Positions 41,653 to 50,481 of a stretch of DNA of 64,000 nt are shown in pieces. The translations under genes and the position numbers were made by a program. The stretch covers positions 62,001 through 126,000 of the forward strand of contig NZ_JHWJ01000004.1 of NCBI RefSeq assembly GCF_000687555.1, in the 5' to 3' direction. Below the pieces are notes generated by a model. The model ran no database searches, was not told the DNA's origin, and saw only the letters and a program-made list of their open reading frames with translations. Every line of letters starts with the position of its first letter. Positions within the stretch are counted from its first letter, which is position 1. Source of the stretch: [Clostridium] aerotolerans DSM 5434. Its GTDB lineage: Bacteria > Bacillota > Clostridia > Lachnospirales > Lachnospiraceae.

Positions 41653-43152
41653 ATGGGAAGTTACGTTATTGCCCTGGATCAGGGTACCACAAGCTCCAGA
41701 TGTATCTTGTTTGATGAACAGGGAAACATCTGCAGTGTAGCACAAAAGGAGTTTACACAGATTTTTCCAAAGCCAGGCTGGGTCGAGCACGATCCCATGG
41801 AAATCTGGTCCTCACAGCTTTCTGTGACCATGGAAGCCATGGGAAAGATTGGTGCCCATAACAGCGATATTGCTGCCATTGGTATCACCAATCAGAGAGA
41901 GACCACCATCGTATGGGATAAAGAGACAGGGGAGCCCGTCTACCATGCCATTGTCTGGCAGTGCAGAAGAACCTCCGACAGAATTGAACGTCTAAAGGAG
42001 GATGGCCTGGAGAGTCTTATCATCGACCGGACCGGACTGATTCCGGATGCTTATTTTTCCGGAAGCAAGATTGAATGGATTCTGGACCATGTAGAGGGGG
42101 CCAGGGAACGGGCAGAGCGTGGGGAGCTTCTGTTTGGTACCGTGGATACATGGCTGATCTGGAACCTGACTAAGGGATGCATTCACGTAACCGATTATAC
42201 CAATGCCTCCAGAACCATGCTTTATGACATTCATAAAAAATGCTGGGACGAGGACATTTTAAATTATTTCAGAATACCAAAATCCATGCTGCCGGATGTA
42301 AAACCATCAAGCTGCGTGTATGGCTATACCTCATCCGATGTCATGGGCGGAAAGATCCCCATTGCCGGAGCAGCCGGAGACCAGCAGGCGGCCCTTTTCG
42401 GCCAGTGCTGCTTTGAAGCAGGAGAAGTTAAAAATACCTATGGAACCGGTTGTTTCTTACTTATGAATACGGGAGAAAAGGCCGTTCGTTCCGAACACGG
42501 ACTCCTTACCACCATCGCAGCCAGCGACCAGGAACAGATTCAGTACGCTCTGGAGGGCAGTGTCTTTGTAGCTGGAGCCGCTGTCCAGTGGCTCAGGGAC
42601 GAGATGAGAATGGTACGGTCTGCGGCTCAGACAGAGGAATACTGCCGGGCGGTAGAGGATACCGGCGGCGTTTACATGGTCCCTGCCTTTGCAGGCCTTG
42701 GCGCCCCATACTGGGACCAGTATGCCAGAGGAACCATAGTAGGGGTCACCAGAGGTACCAGCAAGGAACAGTTCATCCGCGCCACCGTGGAATCTATGGC
42801 TTATCAGGTATCCGACGTAATCGAAGCCATGGAGCAGGATTCTGAGATTCACTTAAAGCAGTTAAAGGTAGATGGAGGTGCCTGTGCCAACAACTTTTTG
42901 ATGCAGTTCCAGTCCGACTTATTAAACACACAGATTTTAAGACCGGAATGTATTGAGACCACAGCTCTTGGAGCTGCCTACTTAGCAGGTCTTGCAGTAG
43001 GATACTGGAAGGACAAAGAGGAAATTAAAAAGAACTGGAAGGTATCAAAGGTCTTTGAAACCCAGATGGAGGAAGAGTGCCGGAAAAAACGGATCAAAGG
43101 CTGGAAAAAAGCCATTAAATGCGCCCTTATCTGGTCTCAGGACGAGGATTAG
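41653..43152 (+). CDS. glpK: Glycerol kinase
   Basis: The 499-residue FGGY kinase phosphorylates glycerol to glycerol 3-phosphate. Visible motifs are [73 protein letters not shown] and [15 protein letters not shown], all diagnostic. The frame extends to a TTG at 41635, but GGAAGGGGAAG places the start at ATG 41653. It is the first gene behind a leader hairpin. Confidence 0.97.
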   Translation: MGSYVIALDQGTTSSRCILFDEQGNICSVAQKEFTQIFPKPGWVEHDPMEIWSSQLSVTMEAMGKIGAHNSDIAAIGITNQRETTIVWDKETGEPVYHAIVWQCRRTSDRIERLKEDGLESLIIDRTGLIPDAYFSGSKIEWILDHVEGARERAERGELLFGTVDTWLIWNLTKGCIHVTDYTNASRTMLYDIHKKCWDEDILNYFRIPKSMLPDVKPSSCVYGYTSSDVMGGKIPIAGAAGDQQAALFGQCCFEAGEVKNTYGTGCFLLMNTGEKAVRSEHGLLTTIAASDQEQIQYALEGSVFVAGAAVQWLRDEMRMVRSAAQTEEYCRAVEDTGGVYMVPAFAGLGAPYWDQYARGTIVGVTRGTSKEQFIRATVESMAYQVSDVIEAMEQDSEIHLKQLKVDGGACANNFLMQFQSDLLNTQILRPECIETTALGAAYLAGLAVGYWKDKEEIKKNWKVSKVFETQMEEECRKKRIKGWKKAIKCALIWSQDED

Positions 43153-43158
43153 AAACAC

Positions 43159-43187
43159 TTGACACCGGGTCTTACCTGTGATAGCAT
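43159..43187 (+). promoter_or_regulatory. Sigma-A type promoter for the GlpABC-like trio
   Basis: A perfect TTGACA (43159-43164), 17-base spacer and TAGCAT (43182-43187), starting 6 bases after the glpK stop. Confidence 0.75.
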
Positions 43188-43212
43188 GAAATTAATTAAA
43201 TAACAAACCTTT

Positions 43213-43272
43213 GAGACGAGAGAGTAAGGAGATAACACGGATTAATCCGTTTATTTTCCTTGCTCTTTTTTA
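43213..43272 (+). promoter_or_regulatory. Leader terminator before the GlpA-like gene, candidate GlpP target
   Basis: GAGACGAGAGAG (43213-43224) precedes and overlaps AGAGTAAGGA (43221-43230), which pairs with TCCTTGCTCT (43257-43266, one G-T pair). An inner hairpin CGGATTAATCCG is nested inside, and a T7 run follows. The motif and layout match the glpK leader. Confidence 0.7.
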
Positions 43273-43314
43273 CATTCAAAAATGAATATTCATTGGGCAT
43301 ATGGAGGAGAAAAC

Positions 43315-44775
43315 ATGAAGGAAATGCATTACGATGCGGCAATTATCGGCGGCGGCGTCATCGGATCGGCAATCGCAAGAGAGCTGGCCCGTTATGACAT
43401 GAAAATCTGTGTGGCGGATCGGGAGGAGGATGTCTGTTCCGGTACGTCAAAGGCAAACAGCGCCATCGTCCATGCGGGATTTGACGCATACCCCGGATCC
43501 TTAAAGGCAAAGTTTAACCTGGAAGGCAATCGCATGATGGAAGAACTTTCTAAGGAGCTTGATTTTTCCTTTATAAAGAATGGTTCCCTTGTGCTCTGCT
43601 TTTCAGAAGAGGATAGGAAGGGATTAGAGGAACTCTATGAAAAAGGGGTTCAAAACGGCGTAGAGGGGCTTTCTATCCTGTCAGGAGATGAAGTCCGTAA
43701 GATGGAGCCTAATGTTACAGAACAGGTGGTAGGGGCACTCTATGCGCCCACTGGCGGCATCGTCTGTCCGTTTGGCCTTACTATTGCCCTGGCAGAAAAT
43801 GCCTGTGACAACGGGGTGGAATTTCTTTTGAACACAGAGGTGACTGGCATTGAAAAGACCTCTGAGGGTTATGATTTAACGACAAACGAAGGAATCATCC
43901 ATGCCACCTACGTCATCAATGCGGCTGGCGTATATGCAGATGAGTTCCACAACATGGTCAGTGAAGAAAAGCTTACCATTATCCCTAGAAAGGGAGATTA
44001 CCTTCTTCTTGATAAAGAAGCAGGAACCCATGTATCCCACACGATTTTCCAGCTTCCAGGAAAGATGGGTAAAGGAGTCCTTGTCACTCCTACGGTTCAC
44101 GGAAACCTTCTTGCTGGGCCTACGGCTTCTGATGTGGAAAGCAAGGAAGATGTAAGCACTACGGCAGGGGAGCTTTCCGATATTTTAACAAAGGCAGCGT
44201 TTGGCGTTAAGAATATCCCATTTCGTCAGGTCATCACCTCCTTTTCCGGCTTAAGAGCTCATGAGGTGGGCAACGATTTCGTTATTGGTGAAGTAAAAGA
44301 TGCCCCTGGATTTTTTGATGCGGCTGGCATTGAATCCCCAGGGCTTACCAGCGCTCCTGCCATTGGAGTCTATGTTGCTGAGCTGGTGGCAGAAAAAACC
44401 GGTGCAAAAAAGAAAGCCGACTTTAATCCTATCCGTAAGGGAATCATTGATACAAGAAAGCTGACTTTGGAAGAACGGAGTAAGTTAATCAAAGAAGATC
44501 CAAGATATGGTACCATTATCTGCCGCTGTGAAGGCGTCAGTGAAGGAGAGATCGTAGATTCCATTACCCGTACTCTGGGAGCTGTTTCCCTGGACGGAAT
44601 CAAGCGCAGGGTACGTGCAGGCATGGGACGGTGTCAGGCAGGATTTTGCGGGCCTAAGACCATGGAAATTCTGGCAAGAGAGACTGGCAGAGACATCGAA
44701 GACATCTGTAAGAACCGGCCAGGTTCCAATATGCTTGAAAAGGAAGAGGGAGGCGCAGCAAATGAGAGAGCATGA
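43315..44775 (+). CDS. glpA: Glycerol-3-phosphate dehydrogenase, GlpA-like flavoprotein
   Basis: The 486-residue FAD enzyme has the N-terminal dinucleotide fold DAAIIGGGVIGSAIAREL, a DAO-type catalytic domain (NSAIVHAGFDAYPGSLKA) and a C-terminal BFD-like [2Fe-2S] domain with ICRCEGVSEGEI and GRCQAGFCGP. It would oxidise glycerol 3-phosphate to dihydroxyacetone phosphate. The ATG at 43315 has GGAGGAG; an upstream in-frame ATG at 43282 lacks a site. It overlaps the next gene by 14 bases. Confidence 0.88.
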   Translation: MKEMHYDAAIIGGGVIGSAIARELARYDMKICVADREEDVCSGTSKANSAIVHAGFDAYPGSLKAKFNLEGNRMMEELSKELDFSFIKNGSLVLCFSEEDRKGLEELYEKGVQNGVEGLSILSGDEVRKMEPNVTEQVVGALYAPTGGIVCPFGLTIALAENACDNGVEFLLNTEVTGIEKTSEGYDLTTNEGIIHATYVINAAGVYADEFHNMVSEEKLTIIPRKGDYLLLDKEAGTHVSHTIFQLPGKMGKGVLVTPTVHGNLLAGPTASDVESKEDVSTTAGELSDILTKAAFGVKNIPFRQVITSFSGLRAHEVGNDFVIGEVKDAPGFFDAAGIESPGLTSAPAIGVYVAELVAEKTGAKKKADFNPIRKGIIDTRKLTLEERSKLIKEDPRYGTIICRCEGVSEGEIVDSITRTLGAVSLDGIKRRVRAGMGRCQAGFCGPKTMEILARETGRDIEDICKNRPGSNMLEKEEGGAANERA

Positions 44776-46024
44776 CATTGTAATCATAGGAGGAGGTCCG
44801 GCAGGCCTTGCAGCAGCCGTCGCAGCCAGAAAAGAAGGAATCCAAGATATCCTCATTCTGGAGAGGGACGGAGTCTTAGGAGGAATCTTAAACCAGTGCA
44901 TTCACAACGGCTTTGGACTTCATACCTTTAAAGAAGAGCTGACCGGCCCGGAATATGCCGCCCGCTTTATTGATATGGTAGAGGCTGAGAACATCCCTTA
45001 TCTTTTAAATACCATGGTACTCGATATTAATAAGGACAAAGAAGTGACAATCATCAACCGGGAAGAAGGTCTTACGGTAATTAAGGCACGTGCTATCATA
45101 TTGGCCATGGGCTGCAGAGAGCGCCCAAGAGGAGCCCTTAATATACCTGGCTACCGTCCGGCAGGAATCTATTCCGCAGGAACCGCCCAGCGCTTTGTGA
45201 ACATGGAAGGCAAAACTGTAGGAAAAGAAGTAGTCATTCTTGGTTCCGGTGATATCGGCCTTATTATGGCAAGGCGTATGACCTTAGAGGGAGCCAAGGT
45301 AAAGGTGGTGGCAGAGCTGATGCCATATTCCGGCGGCTTAAAGAGAAATATTGTCCAGTGCCTTGATGACTATGGAATTCCACTGAAATTAAGCCACACC
45401 ATAGTGGATATCCAGGGAAAAGAACGGGTCACCGGTGTCACTCTTGCGAAGGTAGATGAAAACCGCCGTCCCATTCCAGGAACAGAGGAAACCATAAGCT
45501 GTGATACCTTACTTCTTTCCGTTGGCCTTTTACCGGAAAATGAGCTTTCCAGAAGTGCCGGGGTAGATTTAAACCCTGTGACTTTGGGCCCACTGGTAGA
45601 TGACAGCCTGGAGACCAGCGCAGAAGGCATTTTTGCCTGCGGCAACGTGCTTCATGTCCATGACCTTGTTGACTATGTATCGGAGGAGGCAGCCATGGCA
45701 GGTGTCAGTGCGGCTTCCTTTGTAACGATTGGGCAGAAAACCAGGACTGATTTTGTGGAAATAGCGGCGGAACAAGGGGTTCGTTATACCGTACCTCAAA
45801 GGCTTGATACAGAGCACATGAAAGATCAGATCACCGTAAGGTTCCGTGTGGCTGATGTTTATAAGGATCGTTACATCAGCGTTTATTACGACGGGGAGCG
45901 GGTATCCCACAAAAAGAAACGGGTGCTGGCCCCTGGTGAGATGGAACAGGTTATTATAAAGAAGGAAAGCTTAAGTGAATTTCCAGAACTTAAAAAAATC
46001 GTGATCTGTACGGAGGTGGAATAA
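44762..46024 (+). CDS. FAD/NAD-dependent oxidoreductase, GlpB-like partner
   Basis: This 420-residue protein has an FAD motif DIVIIGGGPAGLAAAVAA, a loop GGILNQCIHNGFG, a second dinucleotide fold VVILGSGDIGLIMARRM and the closing FAD motif GIFACGNVLHVHD. It belongs to the pyridine nucleotide-disulfide class without a CxxC pair. Encoded between GlpA-like and DUF1667 proteins, it probably passes electrons from glycerol 3-phosphate to an NAD or quinone-type acceptor in the GlpABC-like complex. Start ATG 44762 overlaps glpA. Confidence 0.85.
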   Translation: MREHDIVIIGGGPAGLAAAVAARKEGIQDILILERDGVLGGILNQCIHNGFGLHTFKEELTGPEYAARFIDMVEAENIPYLLNTMVLDINKDKEVTIINREEGLTVIKARAIILAMGCRERPRGALNIPGYRPAGIYSAGTAQRFVNMEGKTVGKEVVILGSGDIGLIMARRMTLEGAKVKVVAELMPYSGGLKRNIVQCLDDYGIPLKLSHTIVDIQGKERVTGVTLAKVDENRRPIPGTEETISCDTLLLSVGLLPENELSRSAGVDLNPVTLGPLVDDSLETSAEGIFACGNVLHVHDLVDYVSEEAAMAGVSAASFVTIGQKTRTDFVEIAAEQGVRYTVPQRLDTEHMKDQITVRFRVADVYKDRYISVYYDGERVSHKKKRVLAPGEMEQVIIKKESLSEFPELKKIVICTEVE

Positions 46025-46025
46025 C

Positions 46026-46391
46026 ATGGAGACGAGAGAACTGACCTGTATCCGCTGCCCACTTGGATGTCAGCTGAAGGTTACCATAGAAGAAAATGAG
46101 ATTAGCGTAACAGGCAATTCCTGTAACCGGGGAATTGAATACGGGAAAAAGGAAGTCTTAAGCCCCACCAGAATGGTCACCTCCTCTGTTCGCGTCAAGG
46201 GAGGAGAGCACATCATGGTCTCCGTTAAGACCAGCCAGGATATTCCAAAGGATAAAATCTTTGACTGCATGGAAGAAATCCGTAAGGTTACAGTCAATGC
46301 GCCGGTTGCCATCGGCGATGTAATCATTAAGGACTGCGCCGGGACCGGCGTATCCATCGTGGCAACCAGGAATGTAGATACGAAATCATAA
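46026..46391 (+). CDS. DUF1667 iron-sulfur-like protein (GlpC-like position)
   Basis: The 121-residue DUF1667 protein starts with CIRCPLGCQLKV and has a further GNSCNRGIEYG, giving four Cys that could hold a [4Fe-4S] cluster. It is always found with GlpA- and GlpB-like flavoproteins in Clostridia, so it is likely the small subunit of the glycerol-3-phosphate dehydrogenase. It begins two bases after the previous gene. A hairpin terminator follows. Confidence 0.88.
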   Translation: METRELTCIRCPLGCQLKVTIEENEISVTGNSCNRGIEYGKKEVLSPTRMVTSSVRVKGGEHIMVSVKTSQDIPKDKIFDCMEEIRKVTVNAPVAIGDVIIKDCAGTGVSIVATRNVDTKS

Positions 46392-46407
46392 AGCGACCGA
46401 GAAAATA

Positions 46408-46475
46408 CCCGGCAGGCACAGGAAGAAATGAGTGATTTTTGACCAATTCTTCCTCTTGCCGGGGCTTTTATTTCC
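46408..46475 (+). terminator. Terminator after the GlpABC-like trio
   Basis: CCCGGCA and GGAAGAA (46408-46427) pair with TTCTTCC and TGCCGGG (46448-46463) around a short internal loop, followed by a T-rich stretch. Confidence 0.78.
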
Positions 46476-46505
46476 AAAGAAAATGGGCAAAGGTCAAAAA
46501 TAGCC

Positions 46506-46534
46506 TTGACGGTGGGGGAAAGGATTGATAAAGT
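46506..46534 (+). promoter_or_regulatory. Sigma-A type promoter for glpP
   Basis: TTGACG (46506-46511), a 17-base spacer and TAAAGT (46529-46534), about 40 bases before the glpP start. Confidence 0.65.
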
Positions 46535-46573
46535 AGAACAAGATCCATATTTTGTGGGTGTGGAGGAATATTG

Positions 46574-47134
46574 ATGAAAGCAATGGAACTGTTGGAGACA
46601 TCTCCAGTAATTGCAGCGGTTAAGGATGAAAACGGACTTCATAAATGCTTTGAATCAGACTGCCAGATGGTATTTGTCCTGTATGGAAATATTATTAATA
46701 TCGGTGGAATCGTACGGCAGATAAAAGAACACGGAAAGTATGCGATTGTACATGCGGATCTGGCCCAGGGATTAAGCTCCAAGGAAATTGCTGTGGATTT
46801 TTTTAAGCAGAATACCTTCGCAGATGGGATTATCAGTACAAAACCTCTTTTGGTGAAGCGGGCCGTAGAGCTTGGCTTAATCGGGGTACAGAGAACCTTT
46901 ATCATAGATTCTCTTGCCATGAGCACCATGAAGAAGCAGATTGATACCTTCCATCCCGATGTAGTTGAAGTGATGCCTGGTGTCATGCCCAAGGTGTTAA
47001 AAGAGATTCGTGCCTATACAAATATTCCCATTATTGCAGGCGGGCTGATATCTGATAAAAAGGATATTATTGCGGCTTTTTCCGCAGGTGCGGATGCAAT
47101 CTCCACTACCAAGGAAGAGTTATGGTTCATGTAA
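46574..47134 (+). CDS. glpP: Glycerol operon antiterminator GlpP
   Basis: The 186-residue protein matches the GlpP family: the start ...LLETSPVIAAVKDENGL, YGNIINIGGIV, VHADLAQGLSSKEIAVDF, DGIISTKPLLVKRA and the end PIIAGGLISDKKDIIAAFSAGADAIST. In Bacillus, GlpP binds glycerol 3-phosphate and keeps leader terminators of glp operons open. Two such leaders are visible upstream (41533 and 43213). A TTG sits one codon upstream, but the ATG at 46574 is chosen after GGAGGA. A FAH-family gene follows 12 bases later. Confidence 0.92.
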   Translation: MKAMELLETSPVIAAVKDENGLHKCFESDCQMVFVLYGNIINIGGIVRQIKEHGKYAIVHADLAQGLSSKEIAVDFFKQNTFADGIISTKPLLVKRAVELGLIGVQRTFIIDSLAMSTMKKQIDTFHPDVVEVMPGVMPKVLKEIRAYTNIPIIAGGLISDKKDIIAAFSAGADAISTTKEELWFM

Positions 47135-47146
47135 AAGGAGGATGCA

Positions 47147-48046
47147 ATGAAATTAGTTACATACGAGGTTGACCGGAGAAGAGATATCGGGGTCATGAGT
47201 AAGGATGAGACATGGGTCTTTCCTCTCAGGGCTTTTGGTATGGAGTACAAGGAGATGCTGGAGGTTGTAAAAGGACTGAGCCAGTCAGAACTTGATTTAC
47301 TGGAGCATGCTTCCGGGCTAGACCCATACAGCAACAACATTGTGGGAGCTGCTATGAGAAAAGAAGTAAAGCTTATGGCTCCAATCTGCAGACCAGAGCA
47401 GGATATCATCTGTCTGGGGATCAATTACATGGAACATGCTGAGGAATCCGCACGCTTTAAAAAAGAACAATTCGATGGAACACGCGCCAATGCGGTTTAT
47501 TTCTCCAAACGGGTGAATGAGGCCGTTGGTCCTTACGGAGACATAGAAAGCCACAGCGATATGGTGGATAGCCTGGATTATGAGGCAGAGCTGGCCGTGA
47601 TCATTGGAAAAGACGCGAAAAATGTACCGGCAGAAAAAGCCAGAGATTATATCTTTGGTTACACCATCATAAACGATGTGAGCGCCCGCAACGTGCAGAA
47701 TAAGCACAAACAGTGGTATTTTGGAAAGAGCCTTGACGGTTTTACGCCTATGGGTCCTTGCATTTTGACGGCAGCATCCCTTTCCTATCCTCCGGAGCTT
47801 ACCATTCAGTCTAAGGTAAACGGAGAGCTAAGACAGGACAGCAACACAAAGCTTATGATCTTTCACATTGATCAGATTATCAGTGAATTATCAAAGGGAA
47901 TGACTCTTCGGGCGGGAACCATTATCTCCACCGGAACTCCTAAGGGAGTTGGAATGGGATTTGAACCTCCTAAGTTTCTACAGGTCGGAGATGAAGTGGA
48001 ATGTAAGATCGAGGGCATCGGTTCCATCATTAATAAAGTAGTTTAA
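47147..48046 (+). CDS. Fumarylacetoacetate hydrolase (FAH) family protein
   Basis: This 299-residue protein has the FAH fold with metal-binding acidic residues in DYEAELAVIIGKDAKN, the loop FGYTIINDVSARN, and GKSLDGFTPMGPC. Near the end TGTPKGVGMGFEPP is characteristic. Family members cleave C-C bonds in oxo acids or decarboxylate oxaloacetate; this substrate is unknown. It starts with AAAAGGAGG behind glpP and may share its transcript. Confidence 0.85.
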   Translation: MKLVTYEVDRRRDIGVMSKDETWVFPLRAFGMEYKEMLEVVKGLSQSELDLLEHASGLDPYSNNIVGAAMRKEVKLMAPICRPEQDIICLGINYMEHAEESARFKKEQFDGTRANAVYFSKRVNEAVGPYGDIESHSDMVDSLDYEAELAVIIGKDAKNVPAEKARDYIFGYTIINDVSARNVQNKHKQWYFGKSLDGFTPMGPCILTAASLSYPPELTIQSKVNGELRQDSNTKLMIFHIDQIISELSKGMTLRAGTIISTGTPKGVGMGFEPPKFLQVGDEVECKIEGIGSIINKVV

Positions 48047-48067
48047 CAAAGAGAGTACGTTTACTTT

Positions 48068-48167
48068 AAAATCCTCCAATAAGGATGTTTACGAAAATCA
48101 TAATTGTTTAGAACAATCAGACGATTACCGATAAAATGTAAATGATCTAAATTGGAGGATTTTTTTC
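48068..48167 (+). terminator. Long-loop terminator or structured leader between the FAH gene and ackA
   Basis: AAAATCCTCCAAT (48068-48080) pairs perfectly with ATTGGAGGATTTT (48151-48163), followed by more T. The loop of about 70 bases contains its own hairpin (ATTGTT-TAG-AACAAT). It could be a simple terminator or part of a structured RNA. Confidence 0.65.
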
Positions 48168-48299
48168 TATATGGAGGCATGCAACTGGTATGTATTTTAC
48201 TGGTTTTCTGTCTGTATAATGCACCTTGTGCCGGTGATCATGATGTTATAATGTTCCTGTCTGAAAGAACAGGTAGATGAACGAGGCAGGAGGAACATT

Positions 48300-49493
48300 A
48301 TGTACACATTGGTAATTAACTGCGGAAGCTCTTCCCTTAAATTCCAGTTAATTAAGACGGAATCAGAGGAAGTGATGGCAATTGGACTTTGTGAACGGAT
48401 TGGAATTGAAGGAAGCATGGTCACGTACCAGAGAAAGGGCGAAGAAAAGAGTGTGATGGAAGCTTCTATGCCCACGCACAAAGAAGCAGTTAAAATGATG
48501 CAGAAATTGCTTACCGATGAGCAGTCGGGTATCATAAAGAGTTTAAACGAAGTGGGTGCCGTGGGACACAGAGTGGCCCATGGAGGAGAGATTTTCACAT
48601 CCTCCGCGCTCATCACAGAGGAGACATTAAAAGCCATTGAAGAGTGCTGTGCATTAGCTCCCCTTCATAATCCGGCCAGTCTCACCGGTATTCGTGCCAG
48701 CAAAGAGCTGATGCCAGATACTCCAATGGTAGCAGTATTTGATACGGCATTCCATCAGACCATGCCGGAGATGTCTTATCTCTATGGGATTCCATATGAA
48801 TATTATGAGAAATACAAGGTTCGAAGATATGGATTTCACGGAACCAGTCACAGCTATGTTTCCATGAGGGCGGCAGAATATCTGAACAAAAATTATGAGG
48901 ACATGAAGATCGTTGTATGTCATCTTGGGAACGGTTCCAGTATTTCAGCCGTACAAAATGGAAAATCAGTGGATACAAGCATGGGATTTACTCCATTAGA
49001 AGGACTCTTAATGGGAACCAGGAGCGGAGACATTGATCCTGGTGCCATACAGTTCCTCATGATGAAAGAGGACTTGACCATTGCTGAGATGCTTGACGTA
49101 TTAAACAGAAAATCTGGTGTTCTTGGGGTGTCCGGAGTATCCAGTGATTTTCGTGATATTATGAAGGCAGCAGAAGAAGGAAATCACAGAGCGCAGACAG
49201 CCCTTAATTCCTTTACATACCGGGTCGTAAAATATATTGGAGCCTATGCAGCTGCTATGGGCGGAATCGATGCCATTGTGTTCACCGCAGGCGTAGGGGA
49301 AAATGATGGAAGCATGAGAAAGAAAATCTGTAATCAGCTTTCATTTTTAGGAATTGATTTAAATGAAGAGGCGAATTCAAAGAGAGGAAGCGAGCAGTTA
49401 ATCTCTACCTCTGATTCAAAAGTCGCAGTCTTAGTGATTCCTACCAATGAAGAATTAGCAATTGCCAGAGAGACAATTTCTATTGTTCAGTAA
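48300..49493 (+). CDS. ackA: Acetate kinase
   Basis: The 397-residue enzyme makes ATP from acetyl phosphate. Motifs are VINCGSSSLKFQLI, AVGHRVAHGGE, VAVFDTAFHQTMPE, RRYGFHGTSHSYVS, HLGNGSSI, GTRSGDIDPG and FTAGVGEND, all typical. AGGAGG precedes the ATG. No phosphotransacetylase is adjacent, but PduL of the microcompartment (60.9 kb) makes acyl phosphates, so this kinase could finish its pathway, propionyl phosphate included. Confidence 0.97.
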   Translation: MYTLVINCGSSSLKFQLIKTESEEVMAIGLCERIGIEGSMVTYQRKGEEKSVMEASMPTHKEAVKMMQKLLTDEQSGIIKSLNEVGAVGHRVAHGGEIFTSSALITEETLKAIEECCALAPLHNPASLTGIRASKELMPDTPMVAVFDTAFHQTMPEMSYLYGIPYEYYEKYKVRRYGFHGTSHSYVSMRAAEYLNKNYEDMKIVVCHLGNGSSISAVQNGKSVDTSMGFTPLEGLLMGTRSGDIDPGAIQFLMMKEDLTIAEMLDVLNRKSGVLGVSGVSSDFRDIMKAAEEGNHRAQTALNSFTYRVVKYIGAYAAAMGGIDAIVFTAGVGENDGSMRKKICNQLSFLGIDLNEEANSKRGSEQLISTSDSKVAVLVIPTNEELAIARETISIVQ

Positions 49494-49542
49494 TCCATGT
49501 ATCAATGGATACTAATAAATAAGCAAAAGGAGAAGGAAAGAA

Positions 49543-50427
49543 ATGAGTATTTTTGCTTTAATCGGGGCGTTTGGCGGAGGCGTTATTGGGGCTTACTTAG
49601 GAGCACTTCCAGCATTTATACTGACTGGAGTACTTGCACTTGCAGGAGCGGCGGTGGCAATGGCAGGAGGAGCGGATGCAACCTTAAGCTACGTTACATT
49701 TGGTTCTTATCTGGGTCCTCATGTTGCCTTTGCAGGCGGAGTTGCGGCTGCAGCTTACGCAGGGAAAAAGAAACTTTTAAAAAGCGGCACGGATATATTG
49801 ACCCCACTATTTGGATTGTCTGATCCTATGACCCTCGTCGTAGGCGGAGTGTTTGGAGTCCTTGGATTTGTCGTTCATTATCTTGCAGGAGGCGCCCTGC
49901 GGTTAAATACGGATCTTCCGGGTATTACGGTTATTGTATCCGCCCTCATCGCACGTTTTGCATTTGGAAGCACTGGTCTGATGGGAAAGGTGGAGCAAGG
50001 AGAAAAAAGAACCTATATTGCAGGAGGAAAAGAGCTTTCCTGCCTGATACTGCTTGGTGCCGGAATCGGGACTGCCACTGGGTTTGTGTATCAGACTATG
50101 GCAGCAGCAGGAGCACCGGAAGCAGTGATTGGAAACTTTCCCGTCCTTTGTTTTGGAATAGCAGCACTTTCTTTGATATTTGCCCAGACAGGTTTTGGCG
50201 TTCCCTCCACCCATCACATTGCCCTGGTCTCCGCGTTAGCGGCAGTGCTTTCCGGCAATCCCCTGATGGGAGTGTTGTTTGGTATTTTGACCGCGCTGTT
50301 TGGTGATTTTGTGGGAAGGACATTTAACAGTCATTGTGATACCCATGTGGATCCTCCTGCATGTACCATTTTTATCTTCACCTTTCTAGTAAATATATTA
50401 TTTGGAAACGGTTTTTTCCTACCGTAA
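49543..50427 (+). CDS. Unknown multi-pass membrane protein
   Basis: The 294-residue protein is very rich in Gly and Ala and has about eight to nine hydrophobic segments (FALIGAFGGGVIGAYLG, LVVGGVFGVLGFVV, LLGAGIGTATGFVY). Conserved-looking polar points are PSTHHIALVSALAA in a membrane segment and FNSHCDTHVDPP in a loop, with two His, a Cys and two Asp that might bind metal. I recognise no family. It lies 49 bases after ackA with AAAGGAGAAGG, and a bidirectional terminator follows. Possibly an anion or acid exporter, by location only. Confidence 0.6.
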   Translation: MSIFALIGAFGGGVIGAYLGALPAFILTGVLALAGAAVAMAGGADATLSYVTFGSYLGPHVAFAGGVAAAAYAGKKKLLKSGTDILTPLFGLSDPMTLVVGGVFGVLGFVVHYLAGGALRLNTDLPGITVIVSALIARFAFGSTGLMGKVEQGEKRTYIAGGKELSCLILLGAGIGTATGFVYQTMAAAGAPEAVIGNFPVLCFGIAALSLIFAQTGFGVPSTHHIALVSALAAVLSGNPLMGVLFGILTALFGDFVGRTFNSHCDTHVDPPACTIFIFTFLVNILFGNGFFLP

Positions 50428-50435
50428 TCCGTAAA

Positions 50436-50478
50436 AAAATAAGCATGACCTGCTGGCGCAGCGGGTCATGCTTATTTT
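50436..50478. terminator. Bidirectional terminator between convergent genes
   Basis: AAAATAAGCATGACC (50436-50450) pairs perfectly with GGTCATGCTTATTTT (50464-50478). A/T runs on both sides let it serve the unknown membrane gene and the GlcG gene on the other strand. Confidence 0.92.
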
Positions 50479-50481
50479 GCG

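Noticed and set aside
42457-42852. Open frame of 131 codons antisense to glpK (and a similar one on the plus strand in another frame)
   Set aside because: glpK is unmistakable over its whole length, and these frames lack ribosome sites and recognisable domains.
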